Below the pieces are notes generated by a model that saw only the letters and a list, made by a program, of their open reading frames with translations, made no database searches and was not told where the DNA came from. A stretch of DNA of 6,216 nt from an uncultured Ruminococcus sp. (GTDB lineage Bacteria > Bacillota > Clostridia > Oscillospirales > Ruminococcaceae), in assembly GCA_937926145.1 (NCBI GenBank), contig CALANW010000014.1:1-6216 (forward strand), given 5' to 3'. The position numbers and the translations under genes are program-made. The first letter of the stretch is position 1, and every line of letters starts with the position of its first letter. Positions 1 to 6,100 of this stretch are shown here, piece by piece.

Positions 1-4
1 TACC

Positions 5-56
5 AAGCCCTTTAAGGGCTTTTGCAAACCACCCGTTCAACGGGTGGTTTTGATTT
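5..56. terminator. Two tandem hairpins at the left edge (terminator or IS end)
   Basis: Two palindromes follow each other. AAGCCCTT/AAGGGCTT lies at 5-12 and 14-21. A perfect 10-bp stem AAACCACCCG/CGGGTGGTTT lies at 26-35 and 41-50, with loop TTCAA, followed by TGATTTT. The second has the shape of an intrinsic terminator for a gene lying to the left of the window. Paired hairpins of this look also occur at the ends of IS200/IS605-type elements in gut Firmicutes, so this could be the right border of such an element. No coding sequence of either kind is visible here to decide. Confidence 0.5.
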
Positions 57-60
57 TGCA

Positions 61-89
61 TTGAAAATATACAAAAATAATGTTATTAT
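61..89 (+). promoter_or_regulatory. Sigma-A-type promoter of the kinase operon
   Basis: A -35 box TTGAAA (61-66) and a -10 box TATTAT (84-89) are separated by exactly 17 bases in AT-rich DNA. Transcription would start near base 96, giving a leader of about 65 bases before the ATG at 161. It lies directly after the terminator-like hairpins, where a new transcription unit is expected. Confidence 0.6.
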
Positions 90-144
90 GTTTTTTTAGA
101 TGAAAACACTTGATGATTCGGTCAGAACATCTCGTTTTGACCTT

Positions 145-163
145 GGAGGAACTCCTTTATATG
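145..163 (+). promoter_or_regulatory. Ribosome binding site that fixes the kinase start at 161
   Basis: GGAGGA at 145-150 lies 10 bases before ATG 161-163. The more upstream in-frame candidates (TTG 110, ATG 113) have no Shine-Dalgarno sequence and would place the start only about 14 bases after the predicted transcription start. The site is embedded in a small palindrome, GGAG-GAA-CTCC (145-155), which could slightly mask it. Confidence 0.7.
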
Positions 164-2374
164 TATAAAAAAACAAACAACGGCGTTATGTGCGTCCTTA
201 ATGGATTTATGTCCAAAAAGGTAGTTATCATATTGCTCAATATGCTGCTCATAATCGCGACTGTCTGCTCCGTTTTGGCTTATTCCAAGCACGTCAGGCA
301 GCAGCGGGAAGAAACTACGCTGAATGCGTTTATTTCCGCTGTTGAATCGATGAAAGGCATTTCGGAAAATTATCTTCAGACGGAAAAAGTTTTTGCCGAT
401 AACTGGGTGAAGTACATTGAGAAAAACGATCTTGATCTTGACGGTGCGCTCGACTATATTCGCTTGTCAAACACGCAGCAGGATCGCCTTGCTCACATTG
501 TCGATATGGATTCGTTTGCGGCTTATTCGACCTATCCCGAAACGGGGGACAACTCTGTTTCCTGCTACAGCAAGATGATCGGCGAAGACTACTATTTTGC
601 AACGATATTCCAAGCGAATATGCAGCATATGTTCGATAAAAATTATGACGGATTGTGTGTTCTCGGAAAATACAAGACCTCCGAAACTCAGATGTCGGTC
701 GTCAGTGTCGGAACAAGGGTCACTCTTCGCACGGAGGACGGACACAGGGACTATCTTCTCCTGCGGGTCATACCGCTTGAAAGCATCAAAAAGATATGGA
801 TATTCCCTATGCATTACAGTACGGCGGAAGTCGGCATAATCGCAAATGACGGCTCGTATGTTATCCCCTCAAATTCGCTCAAATCGGCAAATTTCATTGA
901 ATTTATGCGAAGCTACAATTTCTCCGACAACTATAATGGCGCAGATGAGCTTTCGGAATTGCTTAAAACGTCGGAAAACGGTATTCTTACATACAAAGAC
1001 TCAAAAGGCATTGACCGATACTGGTACTACTCCGAATTCAACTCGGATACGGGACTTGATATTCTCGGCTCTATGCCCGTTGATGATATTTACATGGGTA
1101 TAAATAACTGGGCGATAGTTATAATAATCTGCCTTGCGGTCGCGCTTATAATCGCTGTAAACGGAACGCATATCTTTTTCATCAACCAAAATCTCCGCAA
1201 AACTGCGGCGGAGGCGGAAAAGGCAAACCACGCAAAAACAGAGTTCCTTTCCTCAATGTCGCATGATATCAGAACGCCGATGAACGCCGTTCTCGGAATG
1301 ACAGAGATCGCAAAGAAGAATATCACCGACATGGATTACGCGCTCGAATGTCTTGACAAGGTTTCGCTTGCGGGAAATCATCTGCTCACGCTCGTCAATG
1401 ATATCCTCGATATTTCAAAGGTCGAAAGCGGAAAAATGGTTCTCAACGAGGCAAAATTCTCGATAAAACAGCTTACAGCTCACCTTGTCAGCATCGTCCG
1501 TCCTCAGCTGGACGAAAAGAATATTGAATTCAGCGGAAATTATGATGATTTTAAATATGAATATCTCGTTGCGGACGAACTGCGCCTTAACCAGATATTT
1601 ATAAACCTGCTGACGAACGCCGCAAAATACACGGGAAACGGCGGAAAGGTTCGGCTTGACATTTATGAAGAGCCTGCGCCGAATGATGACAGCAGTGTTA
1701 TACTCGTATGCAAGGTCGCGGACAACGGCATCGGTATGACGGAAGAGTTCCAGAAAACCATGTACGATTCGTTCAACCGTGCCGAAAATAGCCGCATAAA
1801 CAAGATACAAGGTTCGGGACTCGGGCTTGCGATAGTAAAGCAAATGGTCGAGCTTATGGACGGAACTATCCGATGCGAGAGCAAGCTTGGTGCCGGCTCG
1901 GAATTCACGGTGAGAATAGTCCTCCCAATTGCAAACGAGCAGTCAGATGCAGTCGGGGACAGCGAAAATGTTTCCGAAAGCGAGCTCAATATAAGCGAAT
2001 TCAGCGGAATGAATGTACTTGTTGCCGAGGATAACGACCTCAACTGTGAGATAATTTCGACAATGCTCTCGGAGTACGGTGTAAACTGCACACGCTCCGA
2101 AAATGGCAGGGAATGTATCGATACTTTGCACAGCGAGTCAAGCGGAAAATTTGATCTTATACTTATGGATATCCAGATGCCGATAATGAACGGCAGAGAA
2201 ACAACTATCGCTCTTCGTTCCGAAGATGATGATTATTGCCGAAATATCCCGATAGCCGCAATGACGGCGGACGCTTTTGCGGACGATATAAAAGCCTGCA
2301 TCGACTGCGGCATGGACGCACATATCTCCAAGCCTGTCGACATAAAAAAGTACTCCGATTCCTGCGCACGGTAA
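161..2374 (+). CDS. Membrane-bound hybrid sensor histidine kinase with C-terminal receiver domain
   Basis: A 737-residue sensor kinase. Residues 20-42 and about 317-341 are hydrophobic membrane segments enclosing an extracellular sensor region of about 270 residues, probably a Cache-like fold. Next comes a HisKA dimerisation domain with the H-box SHDIRTP (phospho-acceptor His368) and an HATPase domain with N-box NQIFINLLTNAAKY (477-490), G1 DNGIGM (521-526) and G2 GSGLGLAIVK (551-560). After an acidic linker (about 590-612) comes a receiver with acid pair Glu623-Asp624, phospho-acceptor Asp670 (LMDIQMP), Thr702 and Lys724. All catalytic residues are present, so autophosphorylation and internal transfer to Asp670 are expected. 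No output domain follows, so a further partner (an HPt protein or a regulator) should act elsewhere. The ligand cannot be read from sequence. The last helix of the receiver is cut short: the final seven residues look off-frame (see the heptamer at 2344). The gene leads an operon with the lipoprotein gene 33 bases downstream. The start is set by GGAGGA at 145-150. Confidence 0.92.
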   Translation: MYKKTNNGVMCVLNGFMSKKVVIILLNMLLIIATVCSVLAYSKHVRQQREETTLNAFISAVESMKGISENYLQTEKVFADNWVKYIEKNDLDLDGALDYIRLSNTQQDRLAHIVDMDSFAAYSTYPETGDNSVSCYSKMIGEDYYFATIFQANMQHMFDKNYDGLCVLGKYKTSETQMSVVSVGTRVTLRTEDGHRDYLLLRVIPLESIKKIWIFPMHYSTAEVGIIANDGSYVIPSNSLKSANFIEFMRSYNFSDNYNGADELSELLKTSENGILTYKDSKGIDRYWYYSEFNSDTGLDILGSMPVDDIYMGINNWAIVIIICLAVALIIAVNGTHIFFINQNLRKTAAEAEKANHAKTEFLSSMSHDIRTPMNAVLGMTEIAKKNITDMDYALECLDKVSLAGNHLLTLVNDILDISKVESGKMVLNEAKFSIKQLTAHLVSIVRPQLDEKNIEFSGNYDDFKYEYLVADELRLNQIFINLLTNAAKYTGNGGKVRLDIYEEPAPNDDSSVILVCKVADNGIGMTEEFQKTMYDSFNRAENSRINKIQGSGLGLAIVKQMVELMDGTIRCESKLGAGSEFTVRIVLPIANEQSDAVGDSENVSESELNISEFSGMNVLVAEDNDLNCEIISTMLSEYGVNCTRSENGRECIDTLHSESSGKFDLILMDIQMPIMNGRETTIALRSEDDDYCRNIPIAAMTADAFADDIKACIDCGMDAHISKPVDIKKYSDSCAR
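2344..2350 (+). other. A AAA AAG slippery heptamer at the end of the kinase gene
   Basis: The zero-frame codons are atA AAA AAG, exactly the phase for tandem -1 slippage of the kind known from E. coli dnaX. In the zero frame the protein ends YSDSCAR and stops at 2372-2374. After a -1 shift it reads VLRFLRTVKNKEK and stops at 2389-2391, giving 743 residues. The -1 tail resembles the usual receiver C-terminal helix; the zero-frame tail does not. I see no strong Shine-Dalgarno-like enhancer upstream and only a weak CCG/CGG pairing downstream. A lost A in the run (mutation, phase variation or sequencing error) explains the data equally well. Confidence 0.5.
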
Positions 2375-2407
2375 AAAATAAAGAAAAATAATTTTGGAGG
2401 AGAAAAA

Positions 2408-3794
2408 ATGAAAAGGAACACATTGAAGACCGTGGCTCTCGTTACAGCCGCAATTCTCTCGGCAGCTGTCTTTACAGCCTGCGGAAAAAGCGAAGAGGCA
2501 AAGGGATTCTCTCCGCGTCTTGACACGGAAGCGGCAACAAATATTGATATTGCAGGTTTTTTCGGTAACTATGAAGCTCTTGACGCTGTGACGAACAGTT
2601 TCAACGAGATCTATCCGAATGTTACTTTCAGCTATGAGCAGGTCGGAGCAGACCGCCTTAACGAGTATATGAAAGCGAGTGGATACGTTGATATTTTTAT
2701 GACGGCTGATGATAATATACGTTCTTCCGTTCAGACTGACGTTTATGTCAACGAATACTGCACAGATCTTCTCGGCGAAGATATTGACCTTAGTGCGGTG
2801 ACAGAAGATATGCTTCGCGGCTGTACAGTTGATGGAAAGATTCTAAAGATTCCGTCGGGTCAGAAGCTTTACGGAATGGTCGTGAACAAAACTCTGCTTG
2901 AAAATGAGGGACTTTCCGTTCCGCAGACTTACTCCGAATTCATTGATACCTTAAAGGCACTCAAAGATAAGGGTTATACGCCAATCCAAGGCTCGTCAAA
3001 GCTGATATATTCCTACCTCATCACGAATATGACCGCCGATCTTGTCGGAAACGATGCTGATTTCCTCACACAGCTCACAAACAGCGATGATGCTGCCGTA
3101 CAGAAAATGACGGGTGTTTATTCGCGCCTTAAAGAGCTTATCGACAACGGTTATACCGATCCTGAACTTAATGCATCATACCCCGATGATAACTACGATC
3201 AGGCTATCCTCAACTTTTTCGAGGGAGATGTTCCGTTCTGGGTATGCAATTCCGAAAACGCAAGCGGTATGAAAAAGCGTGAATCAAAGTCGGAAAAGTT
3301 CTCCGCAGAGCCGTTCGATTATGGTTTCTGCTTTATCCCAATGGGCGATAATGGCGTTTACGATTATAAAGAAGCTTGGTATGGCTTTTCCCTCAATAAT
3401 ACTAATCACCAATAAAACTATAGACAAAAAATCATCGCATAATCCATATACGCAAGATTATGCTCGATTTTTTGTATAGTTTTTAATTGGTTCTTAGTAT
3501 AAGAACAGCGATAATTACGATTATGCGCTCGAATTCCTGCGTTTCCTTGCGACCGAGGAACAGCTCGATACGCTTGCATCGGTAAAAAGAGTTCCAACCG
3601 TTACAAAGAATGCACCTATTGAGCTTTATGCTGACACAGTTGCTCCGCAGAAGGTTGAAAGCACTTATGTTAATGACGGCAGTTTCAACAGATATATGAT
3701 AGATCTTCTCGAATCTGCAGGCGAAAAGCTTGCAGACGGAACATATCAGACTGCGGAAGAGGCTGCGGCGGATTTTGTATCGGCATATAATTGA
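2408..3794 (+). pseudogene. Extracellular solute-binding lipoprotein (ABC family 1 type), disrupted by an inserted element
   Basis: The start ATG has a strong GGAGGAG (2396-2402) five bases upstream. The product begins with a charged n-region, a hydrophobic stretch and the lipobox FTAC (Cys25), followed by a Ser/Glu/Lys linker, so it is an exported lipoprotein. The body (motifs such as NSFNEIYPNVTFSYEQ and ILKIPSGQKLYGMVVNK) fits the family 1 sugar/oligosaccharide-binding proteins of ABC importers. The uninterrupted frame ends at 3415 after 335 residues, because a 100-bp element sits at 3400-3499 and supplies a stop. Removing the element plus one copy of the TAA duplication rejoins residue Asn330 to an open frame from 3501 to TGA 3792-3794. 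The continuation (DYALEFLRFLATEEQ ... AAADFVSAYN) is typical of this family and gives about 427 residues, the normal length. The insertion therefore removes the C-terminal 97 residues, probably inactivating binding. No permease or ATPase genes follow. Coupling to the upstream kinase suggests a sensing role rather than uptake, which is inference. The substrate is unknown. Confidence 0.88.
3400..3499 (+). mobile_element. MITE-like element copy A, inside the lipoprotein gene
   Basis: This is a 100-bp imperfect palindrome. The left arm (3400-3444) begins TACTAATCACCAAT and contains CTATAGACAAAAAATC. The right arm (3456-3499) is its inverse, ending ATTGGTTCTTAGTA, with an 11-base loop between. It is flanked by direct repeats TAA at 3397-3399 and 3500-3502. 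Because 103 bases were added, the host gene is frameshifted as well as stopped. The restored frame across the junction independently proves both the borders and the duplication. It encodes no protein. If transcribed it would fold into a long hairpin. Confidence 0.88.
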
Positions 3795-3809
3795 TATTAT
3801 CAAAACTTA

Positions 3810-3845
3810 TACTAATTTTTAAACTGAAAATGTAAAAAATCAGTA
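3810..3845 (-). mobile_element. 36-bp remnant of the same element family (copy E)
   Basis: The sequence starts TACTAATTTTTAAACTG, closely matching the inverted right end of copy B (TACTAATTTTAAACTG). It then keeps an AAATGTAAAAAATC segment and ends ATCAGTA. It is flanked by TTA at 3807-3809 and 3846-3848, the reverse complement of TAA, so it lies in opposite orientation to copy A. Most of the interior is missing. It sits between the lipoprotein stop codon and the operon terminator. The right border is the less certain end. Confidence 0.55.
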
Positions 3846-3853
3846 TTAAACAT

Positions 3854-3906
3854 AAACTGCCCTGCAAACGGCTTGGTTCTATCGTTTGCAGGGCAGTTTG
3901 TATTTT
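3854..3906 (+). terminator. Intrinsic terminator of the kinase-lipoprotein operon
   Basis: A perfect 17-bp stem AAACTGCCCTGCAAACG (3854-3870) pairs with 3883-3899 around a 12-base loop, followed by GTATTTT. It lies 59 bases after the lipoprotein TGA and before the next promoter, as expected for the end of the operon. Confidence 0.85.
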
Positions 3907-4027
3907 ATTGATCATCCGAATGACAGTGGGTGTCTTTGCGCAATGTTCGGCGGTACGGTTTTATACAAATTACAATAATGTTCATATAAATTTAATCTAT
4001 TAAAGCATAGTTGGAAGACTATTTTTA

Positions 4028-4056
4028 TTGACGGGCGGAAAAAGCCGTGGTATAAT
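4028..4056 (+). promoter_or_regulatory. Strong extended -10 promoter of the GAF-GGDEF gene
   Basis: A -35 box TTGACG (4028-4033), a 17-base spacer and a perfect -10 box TATAAT (4051-4056), preceded by TGG (an extended -10, TGn). The predicted start near 4063 leaves a leader of about 40 bases with AGAGG at 4088-4092 before ATG 4104. The preceding stretch, 3907-4027, is AT-rich with no gene, hairpin or riboswitch that I can recognise. Confidence 0.8.
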
Positions 4057-4103
4057 TATACTATTATTAAAAAATATAACTCAGCAAAGAGGTATATATA
4101 AAT

Positions 4104-5075
4104 ATGGCAGAACTTGATAAACACAAATTTGTGACCGATATGATGGATTTTGCTTCATCAGCCGAAAAGCCGGATCAGATCATAGATAATATTCTTCAGT
4201 ATATATGTGAGAATCTCAACTCGGACAGAGCGTACATATTTGAAAACAACTTTGACGGAACTTTCAGCAACACATACGAATGGTGCAGGGACGGCGTAAA
4301 CGCAGAGAAAGGCAATCTTCAGAATGTTCCTTTCGACGGGCTTCTTGATGTTTGGTATCATGAATATCAGAAATCGCATAATATCATCATTTATGATATT
4401 GAGAAATACCGTGCGACGAGTGAGCCGATGTATAATCTTCTTAAGCCGCAGAATATTGAAAGACTCGTTACCGGACCGATATACATCGACGGAAAATACG
4501 CAGGTTTTTACGGGGTGGACAACCCCCCGAGGGAGATAATGGACAACATTTCCGACCTCATCGATACAATGGAATTTGTCATCGTTATGATGCTTCGCAT
4601 ACGCAATTATTCCCGAAAACTCGAAGAGATAGCAATGTACGACCAGCTCACAAAATGCAGGAACCGTTCGGCGCTCGGCTGGGCATACGGGCAGAAATAT
4701 GATACAAACAAGTCGCTCGGCGTTGTAATGTGCGACCTTAACGGTTTGAAAAGGACAAACGACAGCTTTGGACACGAGGCAGGGGACAAGTACATCATCA
4801 GTGCCGCTAATATCCTTTTGTCCTCGTTCGGAAAAGAGAGTGTATACAGACTTGGTGGAGATGAATTCCTTGCCGTTCTTCCCGAATGGAAAGAGGACGA
4901 TATCCTCGGCAGGATAAGCTTGGCGAAAAAAGAAAGCGCTGAACACAATGTCAGCTTTTCGCTCGGCTATGCGTTCCGCCCAAAGGCAGATGAACCCTTT
5001 GAGGAGATAGCCAAAGAGGCTGACCGCAAGATGTATATCGACAAGCAGAATTATTACAAGCTCAATCATCACTAA
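4104..5075 (+). CDS. GAF-GGDEF protein, putative diguanylate cyclase
   Basis: This is a 323-residue cytoplasmic protein without signal peptide or membrane segments. Residues of about 8-165 have the look of a GAF sensor domain (SDRAYIFE near 40-47, IYIDGKYAGFYGVDNPPRE at 126-144). A helical linker (165-178) leads to a GGDEF domain starting at YDQLTKCRNR (179-188). Metal-binding Asp211 lies in CDLNGLKRTND, the nucleotide-binding signature NDSFGHEAGD is at 219-228, and the active-site loop is GGDEF at 251-255, all canonical. It should therefore make cyclic di-GMP from two GTP. There is no RxxD inhibitory site five residues before GGDEF, so product inhibition of the usual kind is not expected. 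It has its own promoter and AGAGG, 11 bases before ATG. The stop codon TAA (5073-5075) is also the left target repeat of element copy B, and two elements separate the gene from its probable terminator at 5337-5382. The GAF ligand is unknown. Confidence 0.9.
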   Translation: MAELDKHKFVTDMMDFASSAEKPDQIIDNILQYICENLNSDRAYIFENNFDGTFSNTYEWCRDGVNAEKGNLQNVPFDGLLDVWYHEYQKSHNIIIYDIEKYRATSEPMYNLLKPQNIERLVTGPIYIDGKYAGFYGVDNPPREIMDNISDLIDTMEFVIVMMLRIRNYSRKLEEIAMYDQLTKCRNRSALGWAYGQKYDTNKSLGVVMCDLNGLKRTNDSFGHEAGDKYIISAANILLSSFGKESVYRLGGDEFLAVLPEWKEDDILGRISLAKKESAEHNVSFSLGYAFRPKADEPFEEIAKEADRKMYIDKQNYYKLNHH

Positions 5076-5174
5076 TACTAATTTTTAATCAAAGTGTAGA
5101 CAAAAAATCGGCGCAAAAACCATACATTCGAGCTTTTGCTTGATCTTTTGTACACTTTCAGTTTAAAATTAGTA
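5076..5174 (+). mobile_element. MITE-like element copy B, in the GGDEF stop codon
   Basis: This is a 99-bp element with ends TACTAATTTT (5076-5085) and AAAATTAGTA (5165-5174). Its long imperfect arms contain AAAGTGTAGACAAAAAATC on the left and its inverse on the right, with inner pairing GCAAAA/TTTTGC (5113-5118 and 5134-5139). TAA flanks it at 5073-5075 and 5175-5177. It aligns base for base in layout with copy A, and its first 51 bases match copy D at 49 positions. It has no coding capacity. It would form a hairpin in the 3' untranslated region of the GGDEF message. Confidence 0.87.
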
Positions 5175-5177
5175 TAA

Positions 5178-5334
5178 TACTAATTCTTGATCAACCTATA
5201 GACAAACTCTCGGATATAATAAGTTCACTCTGCGTCAAGCTCCCTTGTCAGGCTACAGCCTGCCTGCGGTCGCTTTCCTTGATTGAACTTATTCTATCTG
5301 TCGATTTTGTCTATAGAACAATCAAGAATTAGTA
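5178..5334 (+). mobile_element. MITE-like element copy C, larger, with GC-rich core
   Basis: This 157-bp element is joined to copy B through a single shared TAA (5175-5177), with TAA again at 5335-5337. The left arm (5178-5227) runs TACTAATTCTTGATC, CTATAGACAAA and AATAAGTTCA. The right arm (5284-5334) is its inverse: TGAACTTATT, TTTGTCTATAG, GATCAAGAA-like sequence and ATTAGTA. The ends and the TATAGACAAA block are shared with copy A, but the central 56 bases (5228-5283) are unrelated and richer in GC. They include CAGGCT-AC-AGCCTG (5249-5262). It has no open frame of note. Confidence 0.83.
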
Positions 5335-5336
5335 TA

Positions 5337-5382
5337 AAAACTCCCTGCAAATGGCGAGTTCAAGCCATTTGCAGGGAGTTTT
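5337..5382. terminator. Bidirectional terminator between the GGDEF gene and fic
   Basis: A perfect 19-bp stem AAAACTCCCTGCAAATGGC (5337-5355) pairs with 5364-5382 around an 8-base loop. It has As on the left and Ts on the right, so it can stop transcripts from both sides. It is six bases past the fic stop. Before the insertion of copies B and C it would have followed the GGDEF stop codon directly. Confidence 0.85.
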
Positions 5383-5387
5383 CGTAT

Positions 5388-5993
5388 TTACAGTTCATCT
5401 GCTTTGAACGAGGTATAACCCTCATAATAATAGCTGTGGTCAATGCCTTTCATATAGATCTCACGGTCGTTTATTTTGTTGGTAAGTGCGGCTTTCAGCA
5501 CGACTTTTATCTCCGTATTGCGGATAGGACTTCTTTCCATAGCGAGCAGGTAGTCCTCTTTGTCGACTTTGCTCCAGTCAACGACCTTGCCGAGCTCGGC
5601 TTTGAAAATGAGGTCGAGCCATATCCTGCCGCTCCTGCCGTTGCCTTCTCTGAACGGGTGGGCGACATTCATTTCAACGTATTTTTCAACTATTTCATCA
5701 AAGGTGCTTTGCGGCATTTTGTCAATATTTGCAAGTGCGGCATCGAGGTACATAACGGGCGCAAAGCGAAAGCTGCCTTTTGCGATATTTACGGTCCGCA
5801 CTTTTCCTGCAAAATCATATATATCCCCGAAAAGATATTTGTGTATCGTTTTTAGGGCATCAAAACTGCCTGCTTTCAGGGTATCAAGTATCCCGTTTTC
5901 AAACAATTCAGCCGCTTTTTTCTTGCTGATGCGTTCTTCTTCACGGGCAAGCTGTGCAGAATCGGTTATGCCCAATTTATTTTCAAGTACCAT
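5388..5993 (-). CDS. fic: Class III Fic protein, self-inhibited AMP-transferase
   Basis: A 201-residue single-domain Fic protein. The catalytic motif HPFREGNGRSGR (112-123) matches the active consensus HxFx(D/E)GNGRxxR, with catalytic His112 and the anion-hole GNGR intact. The flap region GKVRTVNIAKGSFRFAP (63-79) is also complete. The C-terminus carries SYYYEG (187-192), matching the inhibitory (S/T)xxxE(G/N) motif. Glu191 would block ATP gamma-phosphate binding, so this is a class III enzyme needing no separate antitoxin. Known relatives such as those of Neisseria and Enterococcus transfer AMP to protein hydroxyl groups; the target here is unknown. The N-terminus (MVLENKLGITDSAQLAREEERI in two parts) is typical, supporting start 5993. 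The start now has no Shine-Dalgarno sequence close by except GGTG in the end of element F; the likely original one is at 6101-6110. It has its own promoter at 6131-6159 and a terminator beyond the stop. It converges with the GGDEF gene. Confidence 0.92.
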   Translation of the reverse strand: MVLENKLGITDSAQLAREEERISKKKAAELFENGILDTLKAGSFDALKTIHKYLFGDIYDFAGKVRTVNIAKGSFRFAPVMYLDAALANIDKMPQSTFDEIVEKYVEMNVAHPFREGNGRSGRIWLDLIFKAELGKVVDWSKVDKEDYLLAMERSPIRNTEIKVVLKAALTNKINDREIYMKGIDHSYYYEGYTSFKADEL

Positions 5994-5997
5994 TTTA

Positions 5998-6097
5998 TAC
6001 TAAACACCATTTAAAATTTGGAAAAAATCAAGCCGACAATCTTGGATAAATGTGATTTCGGCGCAGATTTTTTCCTGTATTTTATTGGTGTTTAGCA
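5998..6097 (-). mobile_element. MITE-like element copy F, in the fic leader
   Basis: A 100-bp inverted-repeat element. The left end TACTAAACACCATT and right end ATTGGTGTTTAGCA are inverted copies, with further pairing of GGAAAAAATC with GATTTTTTCC and of GCCGA with TCGGC, and a central loop of about 15 bases. It is flanked by TTA at 5995-5997 and 6098-6100. Read on the minus strand these are TAA, as for the other copies. Its sequence is a distinct subfamily, but length, ends, AAAAAATC block and target agree with copy A. It lies four bases before the fic ATG on the minus strand. Confidence 0.82.
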
Positions 6098-6100
6098 TTA

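Noticed and set aside
110..160. Upstream in-frame starts (TTG 110, ATG 113) for the kinase
   Set aside because: Neither has a Shine-Dalgarno sequence, while ATG 161 has GGAGGA at good spacing. The added residues do not look like part of a signal or sensor domain.
3279..3479. A 66-codon open frame running into element A
   Set aside because: It is an off-frame shadow of the lipoprotein gene extended by the inserted DNA, with no start signal.
3400..3499. Element A as a group II intron or self-splicing remnant that would rescue the gene
   Set aside because: It is only 100 bp, shows no intron core or domain V, and has direct target repeats as expected for DNA transposition.
3907..4027. A riboswitch or c-di-GMP aptamer before the GGDEF gene
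   Set aside because: The predicted transcription start at about 4063 leaves only about 40 bases of leader, and no aptamer core is recognisable in the region before it.
4158..5072. A 304-codon open frame on the minus strand
   Set aside because: It is fully antisense to the GAF-GGDEF gene, which has clear catalytic motifs, promoter and ribosome site. The minus-strand product has no recognisable motifs and low-complexity composition.
5283..5855. A 190-codon open frame on the plus strand
   Set aside because: It lies antisense to fic and begins inside element C and the terminator. It has no ribosome site or domain signature.
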